Source: Actinomycetota bacterium (GTDB taxonomy: Bacteria; Actinomycetota; Humimicrobiia; Humimicrobiales; Humimicrobiaceae). From it: 6,959 nt of DNA. Every line of letters starts with the position of its first letter. Position 1 is the first letter of the stretch. The stretch lies in assembly GCA_023475715.1 (NCBI GenBank), contig JAMCVO010000096.1, forward strand, positions 1,029 to 7,987. The letters are read 5' to 3'. This document shows positions 1 through 5,977 of this stretch, piece after piece. The position numbers were made by a program, and so were the translations under genes. A model generated the notes under the pieces. That model did no database searches. It saw only the letters and a program-made list of their open reading frames with translations, and had not been told where the DNA came from.

Positions 1-133
1 TTTGTGGTTTTCCGTTATTTGCAAATATTACGGAATTGATTTTAAAAGAATCTTTAAAGAAAATCCATGGAAGAATCAGAAAAACAATTACGACTAAAAT
101 ATAAATCCGGTTTCTAATAAAAAACTTCTTCAT
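1..133 (-). CDS. N-terminal fragment of a membrane-anchored or secreted protein (partial, runs off left edge)
   Basis: An ATG at 133-131 opens a frame of 44 complete codons that is still open at base 1. The predicted N-terminus has basic residues (K2, K3, R7, R9) followed by a hydrophobic stretch at about residues 10-26 (Ile, Leu, Val, Phe, one Pro-Trp), then a polar segment. This is the layout of an uncleaved signal anchor or a signal peptide. The gene starts 61 bp after the rfbB stop on the same strand, so it may be the next gene of the cluster. There is no good Shine-Dalgarno before the ATG. An in-frame TTG at 151-149 is an alternative start, and the upstream in-frame stop is at 190-188. 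Too little is visible to name a family. Membrane or exported proteins are common in polysaccharide loci, but that is context only. Confidence 0.5.
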   Translation of the reverse strand, partial: MKKFFIRNRIYILVVIVFLILPWIFFKDSFKINSVIFANNGKPQ

Positions 134-194
134 ATTTATGTTTAAACTCAAGGAAATAGTCTTGAAATTTTTGATAAAAGACTTGGTTTAAAAC

Positions 195-1193
195 TTACTT
201 TTTTGAAATCCTTGCCTTAAGCGGCCTCCACCATTCTTCATTGTTTATATACCAGTTAACAGTTTTTGACAGAGCTTCTTCAAAATCATATTCCGGAGTC
301 CAGCCAAATTCTTTTTCAATTTTTTTACAATCTATTGAATATCTCCTGTCATGACCGAGTCTGTCTGCGACCGGTTCTATCATTGATTCAGATTTGCCTG
401 TGAGTTCAATCAGTTTCTTGGTTATCCATATATTAGGTTTTTCATTTCCGGCGCCGACATTATATATCTCACCAATCCTGCCTTTATGAAGGACTATGTC
501 AATTGCCTTGCAGTTATCCTCCACATATAGCCAGTCTCTTACATTAAGACCATCACCATAAAGAGGAACTTTTATATCGTCGATCAAGTTGGTAACAAAT
601 AAAGGTATAACCTTTTCCGGAAACTGATATGGGCCAAAATTATTGGAAGTTCTTGTAATTACGACAGGTGTACCGTATGTTTTAAAAAATGAACGCACAA
701 TCATCTCTGCCCCGGCTTTTGATGCCGAATATGGACTATTGGGGAGAAGAGGATCATTTTCTTTAAATGAACCATTTAAAATGGAGCCATAAACCTCGTC
801 AGTACTTATCTGGAAAAACAATTTGGTTTTATGGTTTTTAACAGCTTCAAGCAGTACAAAAGTGCCATAAACATCAGTTTGTATAAAAACTCCAGGATTA
901 TCAATTGATCTGTCTACATGAGACTCAGCAGCAAAATTAACTACTGCATCAATCTTATTGCCGGAAAATATTTCTCCTACTATTTTTGTATCGGCAATAT
1001 CACCTTTTATAAATTTATAATTAGGTTTCTCTTCTATGGATTTCAGGTTTTCAAGATTGCCTGCATAAGTTAGCTTATCAAGATTAATAATGTTATATTC
1101 CTGATATTTTTTAACCATATAATGGATGAAATTACTGCCAATAAAACCTGCCCCTCCGGTTACAAGTATTGTTTTAAATTCTCTTTCTGCCAA
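195..1193 (-). CDS. rfbB: dTDP-glucose 4,6-dehydratase
   Basis: This 332-residue extended SDR matches the usual RfbB/RmlB length. It removes water from dTDP-D-glucose in the cytoplasm to give dTDP-4-keto-6-deoxy-D-glucose, the entry step to rhamnose and many deoxy- and amino-sugars. The NAD-binding glycine motif is G13, G16 and G19. The dehydratase signature DKLTYAGN is at 39-46 and AAESHVDRSI at 88-97. The active-site Thr-Asp-Glu is at 131-133 and the YxxxK pair is Y155/K159. Further hallmarks are RTSNNFGPYQFPEK at 181-194, VRDWLYVEDN at 218-227 and LGHDRRYSID at 279-288; these separate it from epimerase-type SDRs. The start is TTG, supported by GGAGG four bases upstream and by alignment of the Rossmann fold just after it. 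It lies 72 bp after the cupin gene and is probably co-transcribed with it. Nothing appears missing or truncated. Confidence 0.96.
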   Translation of the reverse strand: MAEREFKTILVTGGAGFIGSNFIHYMVKKYQEYNIINLDKLTYAGNLENLKSIEEKPNYKFIKGDIADTKIVGEIFSGNKIDAVVNFAAESHVDRSIDNPGVFIQTDVYGTFVLLEAVKNHKTKLFFQISTDEVYGSILNGSFKENDPLLPNSPYSASKAGAEMIVRSFFKTYGTPVVITRTSNNFGPYQFPEKVIPLFVTNLIDDIKVPLYGDGLNVRDWLYVEDNCKAIDIVLHKGRIGEIYNVGAGNEKPNIWITKKLIELTGKSESMIEPVADRLGHDRRYSIDCKKIEKEFGWTPEYDFEEALSKTVNWYINNEEWWRPLKARISKK

Positions 1194-1197
1194 GATT

Positions 1198-1202
1198 CCT
1201 CC
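1198..1202 (-). promoter_or_regulatory. Strong Shine-Dalgarno deciding the UUG start of rfbB
   Basis: On the minus strand the sequence reads TGGAGGAATC directly before the TTG at 1193-1191. GGAGG with a 4-nt spacer is near-ideal pairing with the 16S 3' end. No ATG lies at a comparable distance, so it fixes UUG as the start codon. Confidence 0.8.
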
Positions 1203-1265
1203 AAATTGTTTTTTATTTACTGTTTAAAAATAATGATCGTGTTTTTCTATTTATATTTCCCTGTC

Positions 1266-1727
1266 TTAGCCGTCTTTCCTGTCCCAGTCATATGGAATTT
1301 CCTTGCTGTGAGGTGCAATTCTGTACTCGTCAGGTTCATCATATTTATAAGTTTCAGTAGGCAGATTTATGCATATCGCTTCTTCTTCACTTATACATTT
1401 AAAACCATGATAAACATACTGCGGTATCTGCAGCAAAGTTGGATTATGCTCTCCGATAAAAAACTCATTTATCTCTCCGTAAGTTTTAGAATCCTTGCGG
1501 CCATCATAAAGAACAACTTTCATCATTCCTTTAACAACAATGAAAGAATCAGTTTGTATTTTATGGTAATGCCATCCCTTAACAGCCCCGGGATAAGCAG
1601 TTGTCATATAAGCCTGTCCAAATTTTATGAACAAATCATCATCCGATCTTAACATTTCCATAAGCCTTCCCCGTTCATCAGGAATAACCTTAAGTTTTTT
1701 CGTTTTCACACCTTCTATTAATTTCAA
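1266..1727 (-). CDS. RmlC-like cupin: dTDP-4-dehydrorhamnose 3,5-epimerase family protein
   Basis: This 153-residue single-domain cupin is shorter than canonical RmlC (about 180 residues). The family acts on dTDP-4-keto-6-deoxyhexoses by epimerising C3 and/or C5; related cupins (FdtA/QdtA) isomerise 3,4-ketosugars. Visible motifs are DERGRL at 17-22, GWHYHKIQTD at 51-60 with H53 at the place of the RmlC catalytic His, VVKG at 64-67, YDGR at 74-77, IPQYVYHGF at 101-109, NLPTETY at 121-127 and PDEYRI at 132-137. The C-terminal Tyr/Asp-Glu pattern favours the RmlC side over FdtA, while the His-x-His resembles the isomerases. I do not see the Asp that pairs with His in RmlC; the aligned region carries P139-H140. 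Exact reaction is therefore open. The start is TTG with GAGGAG six bases upstream. It lies between the aminotransferase and rfbB, which supports a dTDP-deoxysugar role. Confidence 0.82.
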   Translation of the reverse strand: MKLIEGVKTKKLKVIPDERGRLMEMLRSDDDLFIKFGQAYMTTAYPGAVKGWHYHKIQTDSFIVVKGMMKVVLYDGRKDSKTYGEINEFFIGEHNPTLLQIPQYVYHGFKCISEEEAICINLPTETYKYDEPDEYRIAPHSKEIPYDWDRKDG

Positions 1728-1733
1728 GAGTTT

Positions 1734-1739
1734 CTCCTC
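1734..1739 (-). promoter_or_regulatory. Strong Shine-Dalgarno deciding the UUG start of the cupin gene
   Basis: GAGGAG on the minus strand is followed by a 6-nt spacer (AAACTC) and then TTG at 1727-1725. The spacing is optimal and no in-frame ATG lies nearby, so UUG is the start. Confidence 0.78.
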
Positions 1740-1773
1740 ATACGTTAATAAATATAATTTTAATAGTCTTTAT

Positions 1774-1795
1774 AAGTATCTTCCCTGCGATACCT
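1774..1795 (-). other. Stem-loop in the 5' leader of the cupin-rfbB transcript
   Basis: On the minus strand AGGTATC (1795-1789) can pair with GATACTT (1780-1774), giving a 7-bp stem with one G-U wobble and an 8-nt loop (1788-1781). It would sit within about five bases of the predicted transcript start and some 45 nt before the TTG. No T-run follows, so it is not an intrinsic terminator. A role in RNA stability or protein binding is conjecture. Confidence 0.4.
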
Positions 1796-1805
1796 GATTT
1801 CTAAG

Positions 1806-1833
1806 ATAATAACGGTTTTATTTTTATCGTCAA
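1806..1833 (-). promoter_or_regulatory. Candidate sigma70/sigmaA promoter for the cupin and rfbB genes
   Basis: On the minus strand TTGACG (1833-1828) and TATTAT (1811-1806) are 16 bp apart. Each matches five of six consensus bases. The site begins 12 bp beyond the aminotransferase stop codon. The expected start is near 1799, giving a leader of about 70 nt. It would let the cupin and rfbB genes be expressed apart from the upstream genes. In AT-rich DNA such matches also occur by chance. Confidence 0.5.
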
Positions 1834-1845
1834 TACCACAACAAC

Positions 1846-2946
1846 TCAATTGAAAAAATTTTTAATAGTTTTTATTACATACCCAACTTCCTTATCTTCC
1901 AAATCGGGAAATATGGGCAGTGAAACTATTTCTTCACATAATTTTTCCGTTACAGGTAAATCACCTTTTTTATAGTTTAAATATTTATAAGCCGGCTGCA
2001 AATGTATAGGAATAGGATAGTGTATAATTGTACTGATTTCTTCATTCAACAAAAATTCCATAAATTTATCTCTTTGAGTAACTCTTATAACAAAAAGATG
2101 AAAAACATGCTTGTTTTCATATGAAGATGCCGGCAAAATTATCGGAAGTCCATCTAATTCGTTTATATATCTATCTGCAATCTGTTTTCTTCTTAAATTC
2201 CATTCATCAAGCTTTGTTAATTTAAAATCAAGAAGAGCTGCCTGGATTTCATCAAGCCGGCTGTTAAAACCTCTTGAGATACTTTTATACCTGTCTTCAA
2301 AGCCATAATTTCTAAGAAGTCTTATTTTGTCTGCAAGTTCTTCATTGTCTGTAACCAGCATACCTGCATCACCATTAGCTCCCAGATTTTTTGACGGGTA
2401 AAAACTGAAAGCACCAAAATCTCCAAAAGTACCGGCTTTTTTTCCTTTAAATTCCGCACCATGTGCCTGAGCGCAGTCTTCAATAACTCTAAGATTGCAC
2501 CTTTGAGCAATCTGCATAATCTTATCCATATTGCACGGATTGCCATATAAATGAACAGGTATTATTGCTTTTGTTCTGGAAGTTATCCTGTTTTCAATTA
2601 AATCAGGATTAATATTATAGCTGTCTTCTTCAACATCCGTAAAAACAGGAGTACCACCTGAAAAATCAATGGCAGAGACTGTCGGAACTGCTGTATTTGC
2701 TACAGTTATAATTTCATCTCCGTTTTTAATATCTACAGCTTTTAAAGCAAGAAAAAGTGCTTCCGTAGCTGAACCAACTCCAACAGCATATTTTGCACCC
2801 AGGTAACCTGCAAAATTGGTTTCAAACCTTGAAAGATTTTCTCCAAGGATAAAACTTCCCTTTGCAAATACGCCTGAAACTATACCGTCAAATTCCTTTT
2901 TATATTTTTTATACTGCCTTGATAAATCCCCGAAAGGTATATTCAT
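1846..2946 (-). CDS. DegT/DnrJ/EryC1/StrS family PLP-dependent sugar aminotransferase
   Basis: This complete 366-residue protein is of usual length for the family. These enzymes use pyridoxal phosphate to transaminate ketosugars linked to a nucleotide, normally with glutamate as donor. The PLP-anchoring lysine is K186 within [17 protein letters not shown] (180-196). D157 in [10 protein letters not shown] (155-164) should contact the pyridine nitrogen. [11 protein letters not shown] (58-68) is the phosphate-binding region, [11 protein letters not shown] is at 131-141 and [13 protein letters not shown] at 227-239. The FYPSKNLGA form and the [12 protein letters not shown] segment (309-320) recall the 3-aminotransferases of the FdtB/QdtB/DesV type, which act on dTDP-3-keto-6-deoxyhexoses; this subfamily call is inference from memory. 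The ATG start lies 2 bp past the upstream SDR stop. The only ribosome-site candidate, AAGGA, is about 15 nt away, so translational coupling to the SDR is likely. Confidence 0.92.
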   Translation of the reverse strand: MNIPFGDLSRQYKKYKKEFDGIVSGVFAKGSFILGENLSRFETNFAGYLGAKYAVGVGSATEALFLALKAVDIKNGDEIITVANTAVPTVSAIDFSGGTPVFTDVEEDSYNINPDLIENRITSRTKAIIPVHLYGNPCNMDKIMQIAQRCNLRVIEDCAQAHGAEFKGKKAGTFGDFGAFSFYPSKNLGANGDAGMLVTDNEELADKIRLLRNYGFEDRYKSISRGFNSRLDEIQAALLDFKLTKLDEWNLRRKQIADRYINELDGLPIILPASSYENKHVFHLFVIRVTQRDKFMEFLLNEEISTIIHYPIPIHLQPAYKYLNYKKGDLPVTEKLCEEIVSLPIFPDLEDKEVGYVIKTIKNFFN

Positions 2947-2948
2947 AA

Positions 2949-4037
2949 TTAAAAATAATAATCCTTATATTTTTTATAATACTCGAAAGTCTTTTGGAGT
3001 CCTTCCTCAATTGAAATTTTAGGTTCCCATCCAAGTTCATGTTTTATTTTGGAATAATCAGAATAAAAATCACCGATATCTATTTTCTTTCTGTCTTCGG
3101 GAAAAGGAATCTCATCAAAACTGCCGCTGCCTGCTATCTTTATCATTAATTTAACCAGATCCTTTAATGATATCGGATACTGTCCGCCCAGATTATAAAA
3201 TTTCCCATTTGATTTATCGTCGGCTCCGCTAATTAAAAAAGCATCAACAACATCATCAACAAAATTAAAATCTCTTAACTGTCCGCCGCCGCCATATAAA
3301 TCGATTTTGCTGTTTTCAAGAATCAGTTTTATAAACCAGCCTATGAAACCTTGCCTGTTATGCTTTAAAAGCTGTCTTGGACCGTAAGTATTAACCAGCC
3401 TAAGTGAGGATGTTCTGATACCATAAACATTATTGTAAAGTATGTGGTACCATTCCCCAGCCATTTTGTTGATTCCGTTAACATCTGTAGGATGGACTAT
3501 GTGATCTTCATCAACAGGAAGATAATTCGGTTTTCCGTATTGCTGTCTTGTTCCGGCATAAACAATTTTTACATCTTTATTGTTTTTTTTACACGCTTCA
3601 AGGATAGTAAGCTGGCTTTTGCAGTTAATTTCAAGATCTTCCCACGGATCAAGCATGCTGTCTATGTGGCTGACCTGTCCTGCAAGATTAAAAATAAAAT
3701 CCTGGCCTTTTACAAGATACAGCATTGTCGGATAAGTCCTGACATCGGCAATGTTGAGCCTTATTTTATCTTTGACAGACTCCAGATTAAAAAGATTTCC
3801 GCCATAATCTTCTATCAGTGAATCAACAACAAGAACATTTGCTCCAAGTTCGCAAAGTTTTATTGCAAGATTACTGCCGATAAAACCGGCACCACCGGTT
3901 ATCATGACATTTTTATTCCTGTAGCTTTCATATATTCTGTTTTTGTTTATCTGTTTTAATGAGGTAGTCTTCAGGATATTGCTTATCCTTCCAAGGTACT
4001 CGGATTTAGAATTATTATTCTTATTATTTGTTTCCAT
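2949..4037 (-). CDS. NAD-dependent epimerase/dehydratase-like extended SDR with Asn at the catalytic Tyr position
   Basis: This 362-residue protein (counted from the ATG at 4037-4035) has an extended-SDR fold. [11 protein letters not shown] (46-56) binds NAD(P) through G48, G51 and G54, and NLAGQVSH (117-124), [11 protein letters not shown] (211-221), [10 protein letters not shown] (253-262) and ELGWEP (334-339) are typical of nucleotide-sugar epimerases and dehydratases. Unusually, the YxxxK active-site pair reads N187-G-I-N-K191: the lysine is kept but Tyr is replaced by Asn. The usual Ser-Ser/Thr segment is GTRQQYG (162-168). I recall relatives with the same Asn, which would make it a subfamily trait, but I cannot verify this. 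An N-terminal extension of about 41 residues, rich in Asn and Lys, precedes the Rossmann fold. A TTG at 4046-4044 would add three residues; neither start has a clear ribosome site. It lies 2 bp from the aminotransferase gene. Substrate unknown; a nucleotide-sugar is likely. Confidence 0.86.
   Translation of the reverse strand: METNNKNNNSKSEYLGRISNILKTTSLKQINKNRIYESYRNKNVMITGGAGFIGSNLAIKLCELGANVLVVDSLIEDYGGNLFNLESVKDKIRLNIADVRTYPTMLYLVKGQDFIFNLAGQVSHIDSMLDPWEDLEINCKSQLTILEACKKNNKDVKIVYAGTRQQYGKPNYLPVDEDHIVHPTDVNGINKMAGEWYHILYNNVYGIRTSSLRLVNTYGPRQLLKHNRQGFIGWFIKLILENSKIDLYGGGGQLRDFNFVDDVVDAFLISGADDKSNGKFYNLGGQYPISLKDLVKLMIKIAGSGSFDEIPFPEDRKKIDIGDFYSDYSKIKHELGWEPKISIEEGLQKTFEYYKKYKDYYF
4011..4028 (-). 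repeat. Trinucleotide AAT/AAG run encoding an Asn-rich N-terminal patch
   Basis: The minus strand carries AAT AAT AAG AAT AAT AAT, six near-identical triplets in frame four codons after the ATG of the SDR gene. It encodes five Asn and one Lys. Slippage here would add or remove whole residues without shifting the frame. Confidence 0.55.
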
Positions 4038-4071
4038 ATCTTTCAATAGGTAATTGGCCTGTTTTTAATAT

Positions 4072-4788
4072 TTAATATTTTTTCTTCATTCTAACCCAGT
4101 ACCACAGCTTTATCAGATGCACTCCGGTTTTAAATATCCTTTTGAAGTTAAAGAACTGAGATCTACCGCTTGTCCTGTAAAAATGATTAACGGGAACTTC
4201 TACAAACTTTGCTCCTCTTGCCGTCAGCTTGCTGATCATTTCAACACAAACAACTCCGCTGCTATACCAGAGCTCAAGGTTATCAAATAAACTTCTTCTC
4301 ATCAGCCTGAAGTCACAATCAACATCTCTGAGTTTGAATTTAAACATTAATTTTGTAGTAAGATGATAAAGTCTTCCTATTATTTTTCTATAAACCGGAT
4401 CCTGTCTGGCAATTTTATATCCATTTACAATATCAACATTATCATCCATTTTCTCAATCAGTTTACCAAGTTCAAGAGGATTATATTGGGCGTCTCCATC
4501 TGTATAAAAAACAAGTTCGTATCTGGCATTATAAAAGCCTGATTTTAAAGCTCCGCCATATCCTTTATTTTTTTCATGAGTAACGATCTTTAAGTTTGCA
4601 ACCTTTGTCTTTAATTCTTCCAGAACTTTTTTGGTAAGCTTGTTTGAACCATCATCAATTAAAATTATTTCATATTCTTTTGCCGCATTTCTGAGAACAC
4701 TTTCCGCAAGAAGAACCATGCTTGGTATGGTGCCCCAATCGTTATATACCGGGAAAAAGGCAGATATTGAATATTTTTTACTTTCCAT
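4072..4788 (-). CDS. Family 2 glycosyltransferase, dolichol-phosphate mannosyltransferase (DPM1)-like
   Basis: This 238-residue protein has a single GT-A domain. Members transfer a sugar from a nucleotide donor to polyprenyl phosphate or to a glycan acceptor at the cytoplasmic membrane face. Evidence is FFPVYNDWGTI at 11-21, IDDGS at 44-48 for nucleotide binding, NKGYGGALKSGF at 74-85, the metal-binding TDGDAQYNP at 96-104 (D97 and D99), RDVDCDFRLMRR at 154-165, and YRTSGRSQFF at 204-213. The last two are typical of the polyprenyl-phosphate transferase group. No GtrA-like or DPM1-type C-terminal membrane segments are present. The C-terminus (about 213-238) is basic and aromatic and could lie on the membrane. 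The ATG start has only a weak ribosome site (AGAAGAAA). It follows the GalE-like gene by 119 bp and precedes the second SDR by 34 bp. Donor and acceptor cannot be read from the sequence. Confidence 0.9.
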   Translation of the reverse strand: MESKKYSISAFFPVYNDWGTIPSMVLLAESVLRNAAKEYEIILIDDGSNKLTKKVLEELKTKVANLKIVTHEKNKGYGGALKSGFYNARYELVFYTDGDAQYNPLELGKLIEKMDDNVDIVNGYKIARQDPVYRKIIGRLYHLTTKLMFKFKLRDVDCDFRLMRRSLFDNLELWYSSGVVCVEMISKLTARGAKFVEVPVNHFYRTSGRSQFFNFKRIFKTGVHLIKLWYWVRMKKKY

Positions 4789-4813
4789 AAGAAATTTCTT
4801 CTACATCCTGTTT

Positions 4814-4843
4814 TACAAATTTGTCTGAAATTAATACAAATTT
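4814..4843 (-). repeat. 9-bp direct repeat upstream of the glycosyltransferase gene
   Basis: TACAAATTT on the plus strand occurs at 4814-4822 and again at 4835-4843, exactly 21 bp apart, about two helical turns. The first copy is part of the palindrome ACAAATTTGT (4815-4824). It could be a protein-binding site, but the region is very AT-rich and chance is a fair explanation. Confidence 0.25.
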
Positions 4844-4907
4844 AACTTTAAAATCAAATTGTTTTCTATTTGCTAAAACTTCACCATAGATTTAAGTATA
4901 CCTTAAT

Positions 4908-5837
4908 TTAACCTTCTGATTTCTTAAACCAGTCAAATGTTTCAGATAAACCTTCTTTTATTTTTACCTCAGGTTTCCACCCAAGGATTTCAAAGGCTTT
5001 TTTATAAGAAAGAACACTTCTTTTTTGTTCTCCATCTTTTGCGGGTCCATGTACTTCTTTTAAATCCATGCGTCCTGATGCTTTTTTTAATATATTAAAA
5101 ATATCATTAACATTTGTTTCTATGCTTGTTCCTATATTTATTTCTCCGGTGACTTCACTCCTGATGGCTGACAGATTAGCTCTGGCAACATCTTTTACAA
5201 ACACATAGTCCCGAGTTTGAAGCCCGTCACCATTAATGACAGGCTGGCCACCATTTAATAATTTCTTTGAAAAAATTGCTACAACTCCCGCTTCACCAAA
5301 AGGATCCTGGCGAGGACCATAAATATTAGCATATCGCAGTGCTATGTACTTGATTCCAAATGTATATTGATAGTAATAAAGATATTTCTCAAATGAAAGT
5401 TTTGCCACTCCATAAGGGCTGATTGGTTTTGTCGGGTGATTTTCTTCTGCGGGAAAGTTCTGCTGCTCGCCATATACTACCCCGCCGCTTGAAGCAAATA
5501 TTATTTTCTTAACTTTGAATTTCCTGCATGCTTCAAGCAGATTCAACCCACCGATAATATTTATTTCGGCATCATTTACGGGATCTTCAACAGAATTCCT
5601 GACACTTAACTGAGCAGCATTATGAATAACTGTCTGCGGTTTTTCTGTTTCAATTATTCTTAACAACTCCCCTCTATCTCTTATATCACATTTATAAAAT
5701 TTGGCCTTAGGATTTATATTTTCAATTTTTCCCGTTGAAAGATCATCTACGACAGAAATATCAAAATTATTTTCAATCAGCAAATCTGCAACATGGGATC
5801 CTATAAAACCTGCCCCGCCAGTTATTAATATTTTCAA
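4908..5837 (-). CDS. UDP-glucose 4-epimerase-like (GalE-type) NAD-dependent extended SDR
   Basis: This complete 309-residue protein has the length of the short bacterial and archaeal GalE-like group. Such enzymes use bound NAD to invert C4 of UDP-hexoses or UDP-N-acetylhexosamines in the cytoplasm. The NAD motif is [11 protein letters not shown] (5-15), with G7, G10 and G13. VVDDLSTGK is at 29-37 and HNAAQLSVRNSV at 72-83. The active site is intact: S116/S117, Y142 and K146 in SPYGVAKLSFEKY (140-152). RYANIYGPRQDPFGEAGVV (168-186), GDGLQTRDYVFVKDVARAN (203-221) and ILGWKPEV (284-291) are epimerase hallmarks. The start is TTG with AAAGGGG six bases upstream. A candidate promoter lies about 50 bp upstream, so this may be the first gene of the cluster's transcript. 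It may supply galactose- or galactosamine-type donor sugar; related decarboxylases or 4,6-dehydratases of the superfamily are less likely. Confidence 0.9.
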   Translation of the reverse strand: MKILITGGAGFIGSHVADLLIENNFDISVVDDLSTGKIENINPKAKFYKCDIRDRGELLRIIETEKPQTVIHNAAQLSVRNSVEDPVNDAEINIIGGLNLLEACRKFKVKKIIFASSGGVVYGEQQNFPAEENHPTKPISPYGVAKLSFEKYLYYYQYTFGIKYIALRYANIYGPRQDPFGEAGVVAIFSKKLLNGGQPVINGDGLQTRDYVFVKDVARANLSAIRSEVTGEINIGTSIETNVNDIFNILKKASGRMDLKEVHGPAKDGEQKRSVLSYKKAFEILGWKPEVKIKEGLSETFDWFKKSEG

Positions 5838-5843
5838 GGTATT

Positions 5844-5850
5844 CCCCTTT
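5844..5850 (-). promoter_or_regulatory. Shine-Dalgarno deciding the UUG start of the GalE-like gene
   Basis: AAAGGGG on the minus strand lies six bases before the TTG at 5837-5835. The Rossmann strand begins at the second codon, leaving no room for a later start. Confidence 0.72.
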
Positions 5851-5887
5851 AAAATGATAAATTAAGAAATAAAACAATAATTGAATA

Positions 5888-5916
5888 ATATTACAAAAAT
5901 ATATCATATTTATCAA
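5888..5916 (-). promoter_or_regulatory. Candidate sigma70/sigmaA promoter for the GalE-like gene and downstream cluster
   Basis: On the minus strand TTGATA (5916-5911, five of six consensus bases) is followed after 17 bp by TAATAT (5893-5888, four of six). The expected transcript start is near 5880, about 43 nt before the UUG start. It lies in the longest gap of the window, where a promoter for the cluster is expected. The surrounding DNA is very AT-rich, so a chance match cannot be excluded. Confidence 0.4.
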
Positions 5917-5930
5917 AATTGCGCTTCATA

Positions 5931-5977
5931 AAATACCTATCAGTTAAAAATGATAATGACAAAATATATTGGTATTT
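5931..5977. repeat. Nested inverted repeat upstream of the candidate GalE-like promoter
   Basis: AAATACC (5931-5937) and GGTATTT (5971-5977) form a perfect 7-bp inverted repeat about 33 bp apart. Inside it TATCA (5938-5942) and TGATA (5951-5955) form another 5-bp one directly abutting the left arm. It lies about 50-95 bp upstream of the predicted transcript start, a place where an activator could bind. No T-run follows, so it is not a terminator of the GerMN gene. Confidence 0.3.

Noticed and set aside
158..183. Possible terminator hairpin (AGTCTT and AAGACT) after rfbB
   Set aside because: The stem is only 6 bp with a 14-nt loop, AT-rich, with no following T-run on the transcribed strand.
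1122..1652. Plus-strand open frame of 176 codons
   Set aside because: It lies antisense across the cupin gene and the rfbB start. Its translation is a run of Phe, Ile and Tyr without domain motifs, and both minus-strand genes have clear family signatures.
1724..1741. Five-codon mini-ORF (ATG to TGA) whose stop overlaps the UUG start of the cupin gene as TTGA
   Set aside because: Its ATG overlaps the Shine-Dalgarno that serves the cupin, and it has no ribosome site of its own. It is most likely a by-product of ATGAGGAG.
2322..2546. Second minus-strand open frame inside the aminotransferase gene
   Set aside because: It overlaps the PLP-lysine region of the aminotransferase in another frame. 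The main frame is intact throughout, so there is no frameshift to explain.
3444..3821. Plus-strand open frame of 125 codons
   Set aside because: It is wholly antisense to the SDR gene, hydrophobic by reverse-complement bias, and has no recognisable motif or ribosome site.
4892..4906. Short stem (TTAAG, 5-nt loop, CTTAA) just after the GalE-like stop
   Set aside because: Five weak base pairs and no T-run; too weak to call a terminator.
3890..5837. Similar nucleotide stretches near the starts of the three SDR genes
   Set aside because: They encode the shared Rossmann glycine motif. Common descent of the fold explains them, and there is no longer nucleotide repeat to suggest recent duplication.
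5946..5960. Fur-box-like TGATAATGA in the intergenic region
   Set aside because: Only a half-site matches. The inverted half needed for a Fur box is absent, and such strings are common in AT-rich DNA.
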